Below, one piece after another: positions 50,520 to 58,209 of a stretch of DNA of 64,000 nt (positions are counted from its first letter, which is position 1; the number at the start of each line of letters is the position of its first letter). Source of the stretch: Novosphingobium panipatense (GTDB taxonomy: Bacteria > Pseudomonadota > Alphaproteobacteria > Sphingomonadales > Sphingomonadaceae); assembly GCF_002149965.1 (NCBI RefSeq), contig NZ_MSQB01000026.1, positions 1-64,000 of the forward strand, written 5' to 3'. The notes beneath the pieces are model-generated. The model was given only the letters and a program-made list of their open reading frames with translations, made no database searches and was not told where the DNA came from. Made by a program: the position numbers and the translations under genes.

Positions 50520-51281
50520 ATGGCCGAATCGTCGCGAATCTACACCGCCGCCCTTGTCGTCATTGGTGACGAGATCCTCTCCGGTCGCACGCACGACAAG
50601 AACATCGCGCAAGTGGCGACCTGGCTTCAGGTGCAAGGCATCCGCCTCAAGGAAGTGCGGGTGGTGGCGGACGACACCGCCGCCATCGTCGAGGCGGTGA
50701 ACACACTGCGCGCACGCAACGACTACCTGTTCACGACAGGCGGCATCGGCCCGACGCACGACGACATCACCGTGGACGCCATTGCCGAAGCGCTCGGCGT
50801 ACCCGTGATCGTCCACCCCGAGGCTCGCGCCATCCTCGAAACCTATTACGAAACGCGCGGCGGTCTCACCGAAGCGCGGTTGCGCATGGCGCGCACCCCG
50901 GACGGTGCCAGCCTCATCCCCAACCGCTACACCGGCGCGCCCGGGATCCGCTACGAAAACGTCTTCATCATGGCCGGGGTGCCCAGCATTACCGCAGGCA
51001 TGCTCGACGCCCTCTCCGGCCAGCTCGAGGGCGGCGCGCAGCTCCTTTCCGAAACGATCGGCTGCTGGGTCGGCGAGAGCGAAGTGGCGACACTGCTGCG
51101 CGAGACCGAAAGGGCCTACGAAACCTGCCAGATCGGCTCCTACCCGTTCTGGGGCGAAGGCCGGACCGGTGCCAACTTCGTGATCCGGTCGGTCAGCGCC
51201 GAAGATCTCGCCGCCTGTACCCGCGCGCTGGTCCTGGGACTGGAGGCCATGGGCCGCCCAGCAGTGCCCGGTGGCATCTGA
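50520..51281 (+). CDS. CinA/MoaB-like molybdopterin-binding domain protein
   Basis: A 253-residue protein of the competence/damage-inducible CinA family, N-terminal molybdopterin-binding (MoaB-like) type: ALVVIGDEILSGRTHDKN, RNDYLFTTGGIGPTHDDIT and a C-terminal part similar to the middle of CinA (VFIMAGVPSITAGMLDAL). The nicotinamide-nucleotide amidase (PncC) C-terminal domain of full CinA is absent. It may be a nucleotide pyrophosphatase. An overlap of 11 bases with the next gene implies coupling. Confidence 0.85.
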   Translation: MAESSRIYTAALVVIGDEILSGRTHDKNIAQVATWLQVQGIRLKEVRVVADDTAAIVEAVNTLRARNDYLFTTGGIGPTHDDITVDAIAEALGVPVIVHPEARAILETYYETRGGLTEARLRMARTPDGASLIPNRYTGAPGIRYENVFIMAGVPSITAGMLDALSGQLEGGAQLLSETIGCWVGESEVATLLRETERAYETCQIGSYPFWGEGRTGANFVIRSVSAEDLAACTRALVLGLEAMGRPAVPGGI

Positions 51282-51819
51282 GATCGCCGCCGCGCTGACG
51301 CTGATGGCTTCCACATTGCCCAGCCCCACGCTCGAAGCGTTCGAGGCGGTGCTCAGCCGGCACGACAGCGCGACTCTCGCGCTGGAAGAGTGGTGCGGCG
51401 TGCGCGACTTCGCCCCGCGCCCTGCCAGCGTGACGGCGCAACTGGTGACGAGCGAGGACGATGTCCCCCTCCCCGCCGGAATCGCTGCGAAACTCGCCCT
51501 CTCGAAGGACGAGACCGCCACCTTGCGCAACGTCAGGCTGAGCTGCGGCGCCCGTATCCTGTCGGTGGCGTGGAACTGGTATATTCCCGAGCGCCTGACG
51601 CCGGACATGAACCGATTGCTCGGATCGAGCGACGTTCCCTTCGGCAAGGCCGTCGCTTCGCTTCGCTTTCGGCGCGAACCGCTGGCCGTAACCGCGGGTC
51701 CCGCCGCCAACTGCCCGGCAGGCACGATCTCGACGCATCAGGCCATGCTCTACCTGCCCGACGGCAGGCCGCTGGCCTATCTCGTGGAATGCTACACCGC
51801 AGCCAACCTCGCCCCCTGA
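51271..51819 (+). CDS. Hypothetical protein, possibly chorismate-lyase/UTRA-like fold
   Basis: A 182-residue protein starting with GTG inside the end of the upstream gene. Notable segments are SRHDSATLALEEWCG, ARILSVAWNWYIPERLTPDMNRLL and a C-terminal MLYLPDGRPLAYLVECYTA. The pattern of a long beta-sheet with an aromatic-rich middle is reminiscent of chorismate-lyase-like domains, but I cannot verify that. No signal peptide or membrane segment. It is probably co-transcribed with the CinA-like gene. Confidence 0.6.
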   Translation: MASEIAAALTLMASTLPSPTLEAFEAVLSRHDSATLALEEWCGVRDFAPRPASVTAQLVTSEDDVPLPAGIAAKLALSKDETATLRNVRLSCGARILSVAWNWYIPERLTPDMNRLLGSSDVPFGKAVASLRFRREPLAVTAGPAANCPAGTISTHQAMLYLPDGRPLAYLVECYTAANLAP

Positions 51820-51828
51820 GGTTGCCTT

Positions 51829-52677
51829 TCAGGCAGCCACTGCCTCGGTTCCGGCGATAGAAGTGCGATGCATCATCCGGCCGGTCGACTTGTCATAGGG
51901 GATCGCCCGGTGCATCGCGCCGGTATTGTCCCAGATCACGAAATCGCCCTTGGTCCACTTGTGGCGGAGCGAGAACGCGGGCTGGGCGGCCCACTCCTGA
52001 AGGCGGATCAGCATCGCGCGGCCCGCCGGCACTTCCATGCCGACGATGTGATCCGCCGTTGTCCCGATCACCAGTGACTTCCGGCCGGATTCGTGGGTCC
52101 AGACCAGGGGATGTTCCTTGACCAGACCGATGCCGAGAACCCGCTCGCGGTGCTTCTCGGGAATGGCGTCCGCGATCGGCGAGAGGCTCGCCCGCACGGA
52201 ATGCACGGCCTTGAGACCCTCCAGCGCCTGCTTCTCTTCGGCAGGCAGCCCTTCGTAAGCTGCATATGTGCTGGCGAACTCCGTCTCTCCTCCAACGGCT
52301 GGGGCGATGCGGCAGGACAGCAGCGTCGCGAAAGGCGGCGGCATGTCCACGGTGATGCCGTCCATGTGCCAGAAGAACGTGCCGAGCACATATTCGGGCT
52401 GCGGATTGATCTTCTCGTCCAGGGTTACTTGGTAGACGTCCTCGTCGTTGGACTGGACGTTGTTACGCGCGGTCAGGCGTACCTTTTCCCCCATTGCGCC
52501 GGTAATGGCGAGCTGTTCGGCGTCGGTAAGATCGAGTTCGGGAAACACGACGACCGTGCGCTCCTCCACCTTGGCGCGGATCGCCCGCGCGGCTTCGGGC
52601 GTGAAGATATCCGCGCGGTCGTCCCAGACGACGCGAGAGCCGATGTGTTCCTTGATGTCCTCGAATCGAATGGCCAT
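51829..52677 (-). CDS. TauD/TfdA-family Fe(II)/2-oxoglutarate dioxygenase
   Basis: A 282-residue non-heme iron oxygenase. The metal triad includes His104 and Asp106 in FFWHMDGITVD and a distal His in WDNTGAMHRAIP; the 2-oxoglutarate-binding Arg is probably in MMHRTSI near the C-terminus. Family members oxidise taurine, 2,4-D or similar sulfonate and phenoxy compounds; the N-terminus (FEDIKEHIGSRVVWDD) resembles TfdA-like alpha-ketoglutarate dioxygenases. A TGAACA..TGTTCA dyad lies 26 bases upstream and matches the SDR-SnoaL operon site at 3775. It is not adjacent to a regulator. Confidence 0.93.
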   Translation of the reverse strand: MAIRFEDIKEHIGSRVVWDDRADIFTPEAARAIRAKVEERTVVVFPELDLTDAEQLAITGAMGEKVRLTARNNVQSNDEDVYQVTLDEKINPQPEYVLGTFFWHMDGITVDMPPPFATLLSCRIAPAVGGETEFASTYAAYEGLPAEEKQALEGLKAVHSVRASLSPIADAIPEKHRERVLGIGLVKEHPLVWTHESGRKSLVIGTTADHIVGMEVPAGRAMLIRLQEWAAQPAFSLRHKWTKGDFVIWDNTGAMHRAIPYDKSTGRMMHRTSIAGTEAVAA

Positions 52678-52702
52678 GGCGGCACGCTCTCCAGCTTATA
52701 TT

Positions 52703-52719
52703 TTGAACAGTTGTTCAGC
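52703..52719. promoter_or_regulatory. Candidate operator upstream of the TfdA-type dioxygenase
   Basis: TTGAACAGTTGTTCAGC: a TGAACA..TGTTCA dyad nearly identical to that at 3775-3791 (15 of 17 bases). Its spacing fits TetR-type operators. Confidence 0.5.
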
Positions 52720-52783
52720 GCCGAATACACCCGCCGGAGACGAGGTGCAAGGCGCGGACTCATGCCAGAGGATCGCCGCAACG

Positions 52784-52813
52784 AAAAAGGGCCGGAGGTT
52801 TCCCTCCGGCCCT
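52784..52813 (-). terminator. Terminator of rplA
   Basis: Perfect 11-bp arms AGGGCCGGAGG/CCTCCGGCCCT (52788-52798 with 52803-52813). On the minus strand the 3' arm runs into TTTTT (A5 at 52784-52788). It lies 70 bases past the rplA stop. Confidence 0.82.
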
Positions 52814-52882
52814 TCTATCCGTTTCGCCGATCCCGAGGGATCAGACGCCCAATCAGGCGCCGGCGATGTCGCCAACCGGTGC

Positions 52883-53584
52883 TTACGCGCCGGCGATATC
52901 GGTCGTGTCGATCTTCAGGCCCGGGCCCATCGACGACGACAGCGAGATCTTGCGAACGTACTTGCCCTTGGAGCCCGAGGGCTTGGCCTTGACGATCGCA
53001 TCGACGAACGCGTTGAAGTTGGTCAGCAGGTCGGCGTCCGAGAACGACATCTTGCCGATACCGGCGTGGATGATGCCCTGCTTTTCGACGCGGAACTCGA
53101 TCTGGCCGCCCTTGGCGTCCTTCACGGCCTGCGTGACGTTCGGGGTCACGGTGCCGAGCTTCGGGTTCGGCATCAGGCCCTTCGGACCCAGCAGCTTACC
53201 GAGGCGGCCGACGACGCCCATCATGTCCGGGGTGGCGATGACGCGGTCGTAGTCGAGGTTGCCGGCCTGCATGTCGTCCATGAGGTCTTCCGCACCGACC
53301 TTGTCGGCACCGGCGGCGAGAGCTTCGGCAGCCTTGTCACCCTTGGCGAACACGGCGACGCGAACGGTCTTGCCGGTACCGGCCGGGAGCGAGACCATGC
53401 CGCGAACCATCTGGTCGGCGTGACGCGGGTCGACGCCCAGGTTCATCGCGACTTCAACGGTCTCGTCGAACTTGGTGGTCTTGACGTCGCGCAGGGTCTG
53501 AAGCGCGTCCGCGACGGGGTAGAGCTTCATGTTTTCGCCGAGCTTTTCGGTCAGCGACTTCTGCTTCTTGGTCACCTTGGCCAT
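52883..53584 (-). CDS. rplA: 50S ribosomal protein L1
   Basis: A 233-residue L1 protein, which forms the mobile L1 stalk of the 50S subunit. Family segments KFDETVEVAMNLGVDPRHADQMVRG, VVGRLGKLLGPKGLMPNPKLGTVT and FRVEKQGIIHAGIGKMSF are clear. It follows rplK by 4 bases. In many bacteria rplJ-rplL-rpoBC come next; here a dioxygenase gene does. L1 commonly represses its own mRNA; no site can be shown. Confidence 0.97.
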   Translation of the reverse strand: MAKVTKKQKSLTEKLGENMKLYPVADALQTLRDVKTTKFDETVEVAMNLGVDPRHADQMVRGMVSLPAGTGKTVRVAVFAKGDKAAEALAAGADKVGAEDLMDDMQAGNLDYDRVIATPDMMGVVGRLGKLLGPKGLMPNPKLGTVTPNVTQAVKDAKGGQIEFRVEKQGIIHAGIGKMSFSDADLLTNFNAFVDAIVKAKPSGSKGKYVRKISLSSSMGPGLKIDTTDIAGA

Positions 53585-53588
53585 GGAA

Positions 53589-54020
53589 TCAGCCCTCCAC
53601 CACTTCGAGGCCCATCGCGCGGGCCGAACCTTCGATGATCTTGGTGGCGGCTTCAATGTCGTTGGCATTGAGGTCGGCCATCTTGACCTGGGCGATCTCG
53701 GCAAGCTGCGAGCGCTTGACGGTACCGGCCTTCACCTTGCCGGGCTCCTTCGAGCCAGACTTGATGCCGACGGCCTTCTTGATGAGGAAGGTGGCAGGCG
53801 GGGTCTTGGTGACGAACGTGAAGCTGCGATCCGCATACACCGTGATGATGGTGGGGATCGGCATGCCCTTTTCGAGCTCCTGCGTGGCGGCATTGAACGC
53901 CTTGCAGAATTCCATGATGTTCACGCCGCGCTGACCCAGCGCAGGGCCGATCGGCGGGGACGGCGTGGCGCTGCCGGCGGAAACCTGCAGCTTGATGTAA
54001 CCTTCGATCTTCTTGGCCAT
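53589..54020 (-). CDS. rplK: 50S ribosomal protein L11
   Basis: A 143-residue L11 protein. It binds the GTPase-associated 23S rRNA region and contacts elongation factors. PPIGPALGQRGVNIMEFCKAFNAATQ and the C-terminal RNA-binding domain end (IAQVKMADLNANDIEAATKIIEGSARAMG) are canonical. The ATG at 54020 has GGAGTGGC upstream. It is the first gene of a rplK-rplA pair; a GNAT gene separates it from nusG. Confidence 0.97.
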   Translation of the reverse strand: MAKKIEGYIKLQVSAGSATPSPPIGPALGQRGVNIMEFCKAFNAATQELEKGMPIPTIITVYADRSFTFVTKTPPATFLIKKAVGIKSGSKEPGKVKAGTVKRSQLAEIAQVKMADLNANDIEAATKIIEGSARAMGLEVVEG

Positions 54021-54225
54021 GTGGCCACTCCTTTCACACTTTCGCACCTGCCGGGCAGATGCTCATGTTTAGCGGTCTTACGGACGCCGGGGCATCCTCC
54101 CGCAGGGAATCGGCACGGCACAGGGCCGCTCCGAAGGGCGCGCCCCTAAACCATATCGCATGAAAAGGAAAGAGCCGGATTCGGCCTTTCGCTCCGGGAT
54201 CGCCGCCGCCATATCCCCCGGCGAC

Positions 54226-54933
54226 ATGACGGAAAACCCACTCGACAACTTCATCTGGTCCGCCCTCTCCACGGAGCAGGCCTCTTTCTCCATCGGCAGT
54301 GATCGCGCCCGGCGCTTCGATCCGGCGATCGGCCCGCTCGCAGGCCTGCGCGACCTATCACCGGAGAGCCTCGCCGCCTTTGCGCAACTGGTGCAGACGA
54401 CCGGCACGTCGGCACTCGGCCTCACCAGCGTGACAGAAGACGTTGCCGTCCCCGGCACGCAGGTCCTGCGCGGCGCCGAAGGCGTGCAGATGGTCTTCGA
54501 CGGCAACGCGGACGCCCTCTCGGAAATCGAACGGGCTTCGGAAGACCCGCGCATCCTACCGCTAAGCGAAAGCGACTACGCGGAGATGCTGGAACTGGCC
54601 CTGCTCACCGAACCCGGCCCCTTCGCCGAGCGCACCGGCGATCTCGGGCAGTTCTGGGGTGTTCGAGAGAACGGCCGACTTCTCGCCATGGCAGGCCAGC
54701 GGGTGCGCACGGCGAGCCACGTTGAAGTGAGCGGCGTCTGCACCCATCCCGATGGGCGCGGCAAGGGCTATGCCGCCCTGCTCTCCCGCCGCGTGGCCGG
54801 TGCAATCCTCGGAGAAGGCCGGTGCCCGCTGTTGCACAGCTATGCCGACAACGAGACGGCGCTGGCGCTCTACCGGAGGCTGGGCTTCGTCGAACGGGCC
54901 CTTGTGCGCTTCACGATATACGGGCCCGAATGA
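54226..54933 (+). CDS. GNAT acetyltransferase (FR47-like)
   Basis: About 235 residues. The C-terminal half is a GNAT fold with VEVSGVCTHPDGRGKGYAALLSRRV, the acetyl-CoA-binding loop, and LHSYADNETALALYRRLGF. The N-terminal half is less conserved. The substrate is unknown. I preferred the ATG at 54226 because the protein-like sequence (MTENPLDNFIWSALSTEQ) begins there; an ATG at 54160 would add 22 residues, and neither has a good ribosome site. It lies on the opposite strand between nusG and rplK. Confidence 0.82.
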   Translation: MTENPLDNFIWSALSTEQASFSIGSDRARRFDPAIGPLAGLRDLSPESLAAFAQLVQTTGTSALGLTSVTEDVAVPGTQVLRGAEGVQMVFDGNADALSEIERASEDPRILPLSESDYAEMLELALLTEPGPFAERTGDLGQFWGVRENGRLLAMAGQRVRTASHVEVSGVCTHPDGRGKGYAALLSRRVAGAILGEGRCPLLHSYADNETALALYRRLGFVERALVRFTIYGPE

Positions 54934-54983
54934 AGCGGGCCAGAATGAGTCGGGGAGCCGCGCTCCCAAACCCTTTCGCACAA

Positions 54984-55014
54984 ACAAAAAGGCCGGGCGT
55001 TGGCCCGGCCTTTC
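54984..55014 (-). terminator. Terminator of nusG
   Basis: Perfect 10-bp arms AAGGCCGGGC/GCCCGGCCTT (54989-54998 with 55003-55012). On the minus strand the 3' arm is followed by TTTTTGTTT. It starts 3 bases after the nusG stop. Confidence 0.88.
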
Positions 55015-55016
55015 GA

Positions 55017-55553
55017 TCACTTGCTGAGTTCGACGTGCTCGAAGTCGAGCTCGACCGGCGTGGCGCGGCCGAAGATCGAGACCGAGACCTTGACCTTGTT
55101 CTTGTCGAAATCGAGTTCCTCGACGATGCCGTTGAAGCTGGCGAAAGGCCCATCGAGCACCTTCACCGAATCGCCGATCTCGTAATCGATGTTGACGGTC
55201 TTGCGCGGCGCGGCGGCAGCAGCTTCGGCGGCACCGAAGTAACGGGCAGCCTCGGTCTCGCTGATTGCCTGCGGCTTGCCGCTGGAACCCAGGAAGCCGG
55301 TGACCTTCGGGGTGTTCTTGACGAGGTGGTAGACGTCGTCGTTCAGTGCGAGCTTGGCCAGGACGTAGCCGGGCATGGTCTTGCGCTCGACCTGAACCTT
55401 CTTGCCACGCTTTACTTCGGTAATGGTCTCGTGCGGGACCTGCACGTCCTCGACAAGCTGCGAAAGCCCCATCCGCTCGGCTTCCGAGAGGATGGATTCC
55501 TTCACCTTGTTCTCGAAACCGGAATAGGCGTGGATGATGTACCAGCGGGCCAT
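55017..55553 (-). CDS. nusG: Transcription termination/antitermination protein NusG
   Basis: A 178-residue NusG: the N-terminal RNA-polymerase-binding NGN domain (ARWYIIHAYSGFENKVKESI) and a C-terminal KOW domain (DGPFASFNGIVEELDFDKNK). It follows secE by 30 bases. A Glu/Ala-rich linker near residue 110 (AARYFGAAEAAAAAP) is a modest alphaproteobacterial insertion. Confidence 0.97.
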   Translation of the reverse strand: MARWYIIHAYSGFENKVKESILSEAERMGLSQLVEDVQVPHETITEVKRGKKVQVERKTMPGYVLAKLALNDDVYHLVKNTPKVTGFLGSSGKPQAISETEAARYFGAAEAAAAAPRKTVNIDYEIGDSVKVLDGPFASFNGIVEELDFDKNKVKVSVSIFGRATPVELDFEHVELSK

Positions 55554-55583
55554 GGTTCTCTCTTCGTAAGCTAGTTCAGGCGA

Positions 55584-55778
55584 TCAGAGCAGCGACAGGA
55601 TCGAGCTGACGACCCAGCCGAACAGTGCATCGATCCCCAGGAAGAACACCGCGAGGAAAACGGTCATGATGCCGACGAAAATGGCCGTGGTCACCGTCTC
55701 CTGGCGCGAGGGCCAGTAGATCTTGGAAGTTTCCGTACGAACCTGACGGATGAATTCGCCGGGACTGGTCTTGGCCAT
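55584..55778 (-). CDS. secE: Preprotein translocase subunit SecE
   Basis: A 64-residue single-pass membrane protein of the SecYEG channel. The conserved KIYWPSRQETVTT amphipathic segment precedes one hydrophobic helix (AIFVGIMTVFLAVFFLGI). It heads the secE-nusG transcription unit. A decayed composite palindromic element lies 200 bases upstream. Confidence 0.95.
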   Translation of the reverse strand: MAKTSPGEFIRQVRTETSKIYWPSRQETVTTAIFVGIMTVFLAVFFLGIDALFGWVVSSILSLL

Positions 55779-55981
55779 GACTGTCGTTCTCGCGTCTCTT
55801 GCCTGCTGCCTGAGCAGAAAAATAAGTCTCGTCTTCCGGCTAGGGCTCATCGCCGCCCCGGCCGAGGCCGGGAGGGGCAGATGCGATCCTCATGTCGGAA
55901 GGAACCGCCGACTTAGCCCCGACCCGCTCGATTTGCAAGGAGGCTTTGTTGAGTGCGCTCGTCGTTGATGCGCCCGTCATT

Positions 55982-56158
55982 GCGGCACCGGCCCACGCCC
56001 CCACCCGACCTCCCGCAGGATACTACCGGTGGGTGGGGGGTGGGGGCGCCTAAAGCCAACTGGGGCCGGTGCCGCAAGCCTTCGACGAATGTCGAAGGCG
56101 TACCCAACAAAAGACTCCGCCGGTGTCGCCAAAAATCCACCTACAGGCGGATTTTCAA
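55982..56158. repeat. Composite palindromic element, copy 5 (decayed)
   Basis: The left arm GCGGCACCGGCC..ACCTCCC (55982-56014) is intact, but the right arm is disrupted: about 13 extra bases split GTGGGGGCG from GGGGCCGGTGCCGC (56044-56075). The GCCTTCGAC/GTCGAAGGC hairpin follows (56077-56098) and a damaged AAATCC..GGCGGATTTT hairpin ends at 56158. The loop again carries AGGATAC. Confidence 0.85.
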
Positions 56159-56163
56159 ACTCC

Positions 56164-57693
56164 CTAAGACCCCGGCGCCGAAGGATCGGCCAGACGCGCC
56201 AGGAAGGAATTCTCGCTGGAATAGAGAATGCGCGCCCCGTCCGGCAGCGCCACCGGCTTGATCCGGCCGATGTACCACAGATACTCGGCGTGACGGGCGG
56301 GGCCGAACTTGCGCAAGTCGATATGCTGGCGCGGCGAGTAGAGGATGCGCTGGCTGGGGTCGGCGAAGCGGTACGACAGGTCCCGCATCGACAGCATATG
56401 CACGTCGGGCAGCGCGAAGTTGGAGTTCTCCATCGCACTGCGGCGCACCACCGCATAAGAACCGAAGTGCTCGAACGGCCCGAAGCGCCACTGGATGCGC
56501 GGTATGGCAACGGCCGTGGCGACGCGGGCACCTTCCGGCACCTGGTCGAGCGCGGCGATCAGCTGGCGCGCGGTCTGGGCGTCCTGATACCAGACGACCG
56601 TAGTTACCGCCGTGCGCGAGACGAACAGCGAGGCCGCGGCAATCACCATCCAGCGCCGGAACGGCAGGTCGATCGCGAGGCAGGCGACCAGCAGCGCGGT
56701 CGTGCTCAGGCGGTAGTCGGCATAGTCGCCGCCGAAGATCTGGCGCGGCACGATCAGCGTCAGCACCAGCAGGATCAGCGCGGCCCAGCCGAAGCGGCCG
56801 TCGATGCGCTTGCGCAGCAGTGCCCAGCCGAGCACCACCATCACGAGATCGAGGCTGATGATGTCGAAGTAGAAGTCGAAGCTGCGCATCGCCTTGTAGA
56901 GGATGCCCCACTTGTATTCGAGCACGTAGCGCCCGTAGGACACCTTCGAGTTCGACCCGACGCCCATCAGCATCGGGAAAAGCGGGAAGATCAGCGGCCA
57001 GGGCATCACGAACGGGCGCCAGTCCAGCCAGCTGCGACGGCGGCTCCATTCGTATCCGAACAGCATCACACCCATCACGCCCCAGCCCGAGACGTGGCAG
57101 AGCCAGACCACGAAGCTGATCGGCACCATCGGCATCCAGCGCCAGGGCTTGCCTTCCAGCCTTACCCAGAGGGCGAAAGTGAAAAGGCCGAGCGCGATCG
57201 ACAGCGAATAGTTGAGGAAGCCCATCAGCAGCGAGGGCGACCAGATCATCGCGAAGGCAAGGATCGGGCCCACGCCCAACTTGCGGCCGAGCGAGCGGCA
57301 GGCCGCGACGATCGACAGGCCGGTGAGGAAGGGAATCATCGCGACGATGATTCGGCCTGCCTGCTCCAGCCCGAAGATCGGCGCCATCGGCACCATCAAC
57401 AGTTCGACGCCGAGATTGCCGGTCCATTCCCAATTGAAAACGAAATAGCGGGTCAGATAGGGATCGGCCCCGTGATCGAGCGCGACCTTGTAGCCGGCCA
57501 GATGCGAGGGATAGTCCGTCATCTGCGGCGCCCAGGCGACGAGCGCGGGCAAGGCGGCCACGGCCGACAGCACCACGCCCAGAACGAGCGCCTTGTCCTG
57601 CCCCAGCAGCTCGGCAAGACGCTGCCACAGGCTGCGCCATCTGCCGTTGTTCAGTCCGATCTGTTCCGCTTGCGGTTGCGCGGTTCCGTGCAT
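56164..57693 (-). CDS. Polytopic membrane protein, GT-C glycosyltransferase-like
   Basis: A 509-residue protein with about ten to eleven hydrophobic segments and a soluble C-terminal domain (after about residue 385). The layout resembles GT-C glycosyltransferases (dolichyl-phosphate-mannose-type), with a possible catalytic Asp in the first loop (APQMTDYPSHLAGY). No specific family is certain. The start at 57693 is the first ATG that gives a short cytosolic N-terminus. It lies between secE and tRNA-Trp, breaking the usual trpT-secE linkage. Confidence 0.7.
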   Translation of the reverse strand: MHGTAQPQAEQIGLNNGRWRSLWQRLAELLGQDKALVLGVVLSAVAALPALVAWAPQMTDYPSHLAGYKVALDHGADPYLTRYFVFNWEWTGNLGVELLMVPMAPIFGLEQAGRIIVAMIPFLTGLSIVAACRSLGRKLGVGPILAFAMIWSPSLLMGFLNYSLSIALGLFTFALWVRLEGKPWRWMPMVPISFVVWLCHVSGWGVMGVMLFGYEWSRRRSWLDWRPFVMPWPLIFPLFPMLMGVGSNSKVSYGRYVLEYKWGILYKAMRSFDFYFDIISLDLVMVVLGWALLRKRIDGRFGWAALILLVLTLIVPRQIFGGDYADYRLSTTALLVACLAIDLPFRRWMVIAAASLFVSRTAVTTVVWYQDAQTARQLIAALDQVPEGARVATAVAIPRIQWRFGPFEHFGSYAVVRRSAMENSNFALPDVHMLSMRDLSYRFADPSQRILYSPRQHIDLRKFGPARHAEYLWYIGRIKPVALPDGARILYSSENSFLARLADPSAPGS

Positions 57694-57914
57694 CAGCGCC
57701 TGTATCTTTCCCGAGAAAGCCCCCGAACGATTTTGGTCCGGGCCTTCGACCAGGGTCGCAAGATGCCCGATTCGCCAAAGGCGGCTCTCTAATCGCAGTG
57801 CCGCGAATGACAAGGGAGACACGGTATCGCGCTTCTCCGTTTATCGCAATTGCAGCACGTAACGCGAAACGCCCGCTTCCGATCTAATTCGGTAGCGGGC
57901 GTTTCATGAAATGC
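57694..57914. other. Gap between the membrane protein and tRNA-Trp, with a 12-bp hairpin
   Basis: 221 bases without a gene. A perfect hairpin GAAACGCCCGCT/AGCGGGCGTTTC (57866-57877 with 57894-57905) lies 10 bases after the tRNA-Trp 3' end on the minus strand and is its probable terminator, although the T-run is weak. Confidence 0.5.
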
Positions 57915-57990
57915 TGGCAGGAGTGGAGGGACTCGAACCCACGGCCCTCGGTTTTGGAGACCGATGCTCTACCAACTGAGCTACACTCCT
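57915..57990 (-). tRNA. tRNA-Trp (anticodon CCA)
   Basis: Complete cloverleaf, 76 nt: acceptor AGGAGTG/CACTCCT with discriminator G, D-arm TAGCTCAGTTGGTAGAGCA, anticodon loop TCTCCAAAA-type giving CCA, T-arm GTGGGTTCGAGTCCC and encoded CCA. In many bacteria it lies directly upstream of secE; here a membrane protein gene intervenes. Confidence 0.95.
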
Positions 57991-58209
57991 GCGGGCGAGG
58001 TGGCCTCTAGAAGGAGACGGCGGGGATTACAAGAGGGTTGCGCGGCATTACGCAAGATAATTCGCCTACTTGCATTTTCCCTTGGGAAAACCCCAGATAA
58101 CATGGAGGAACGCGCCGCTTTCGCGGATCGGGAGGGCCGGTCACCCTGCCCCGGAACCTCTGCTCCGCGGCCGTTTTTCTACAATTGTCAGGACTTCATC
58201 GCCCGGATC
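57991..58209. other. Gap between tRNA-Trp and aat
   Basis: 219 bases. It holds the promoters of the divergent tRNA-Trp and aat genes. I see no further gene or strong hairpin. Confidence 0.4.

Noticed and set aside
55982..56158. Considered a CRISPR or tandem-repeat array at this and the other palindromes
   Set aside because: Units are single and dispersed, not regularly spaced, and no cas gene is present.
56029..57792. 587-codon open frame on the plus strand
   Set aside because: Antisense to the membrane protein; it also begins inside a palindromic repeat and is extremely Arg/Gln/His-rich.
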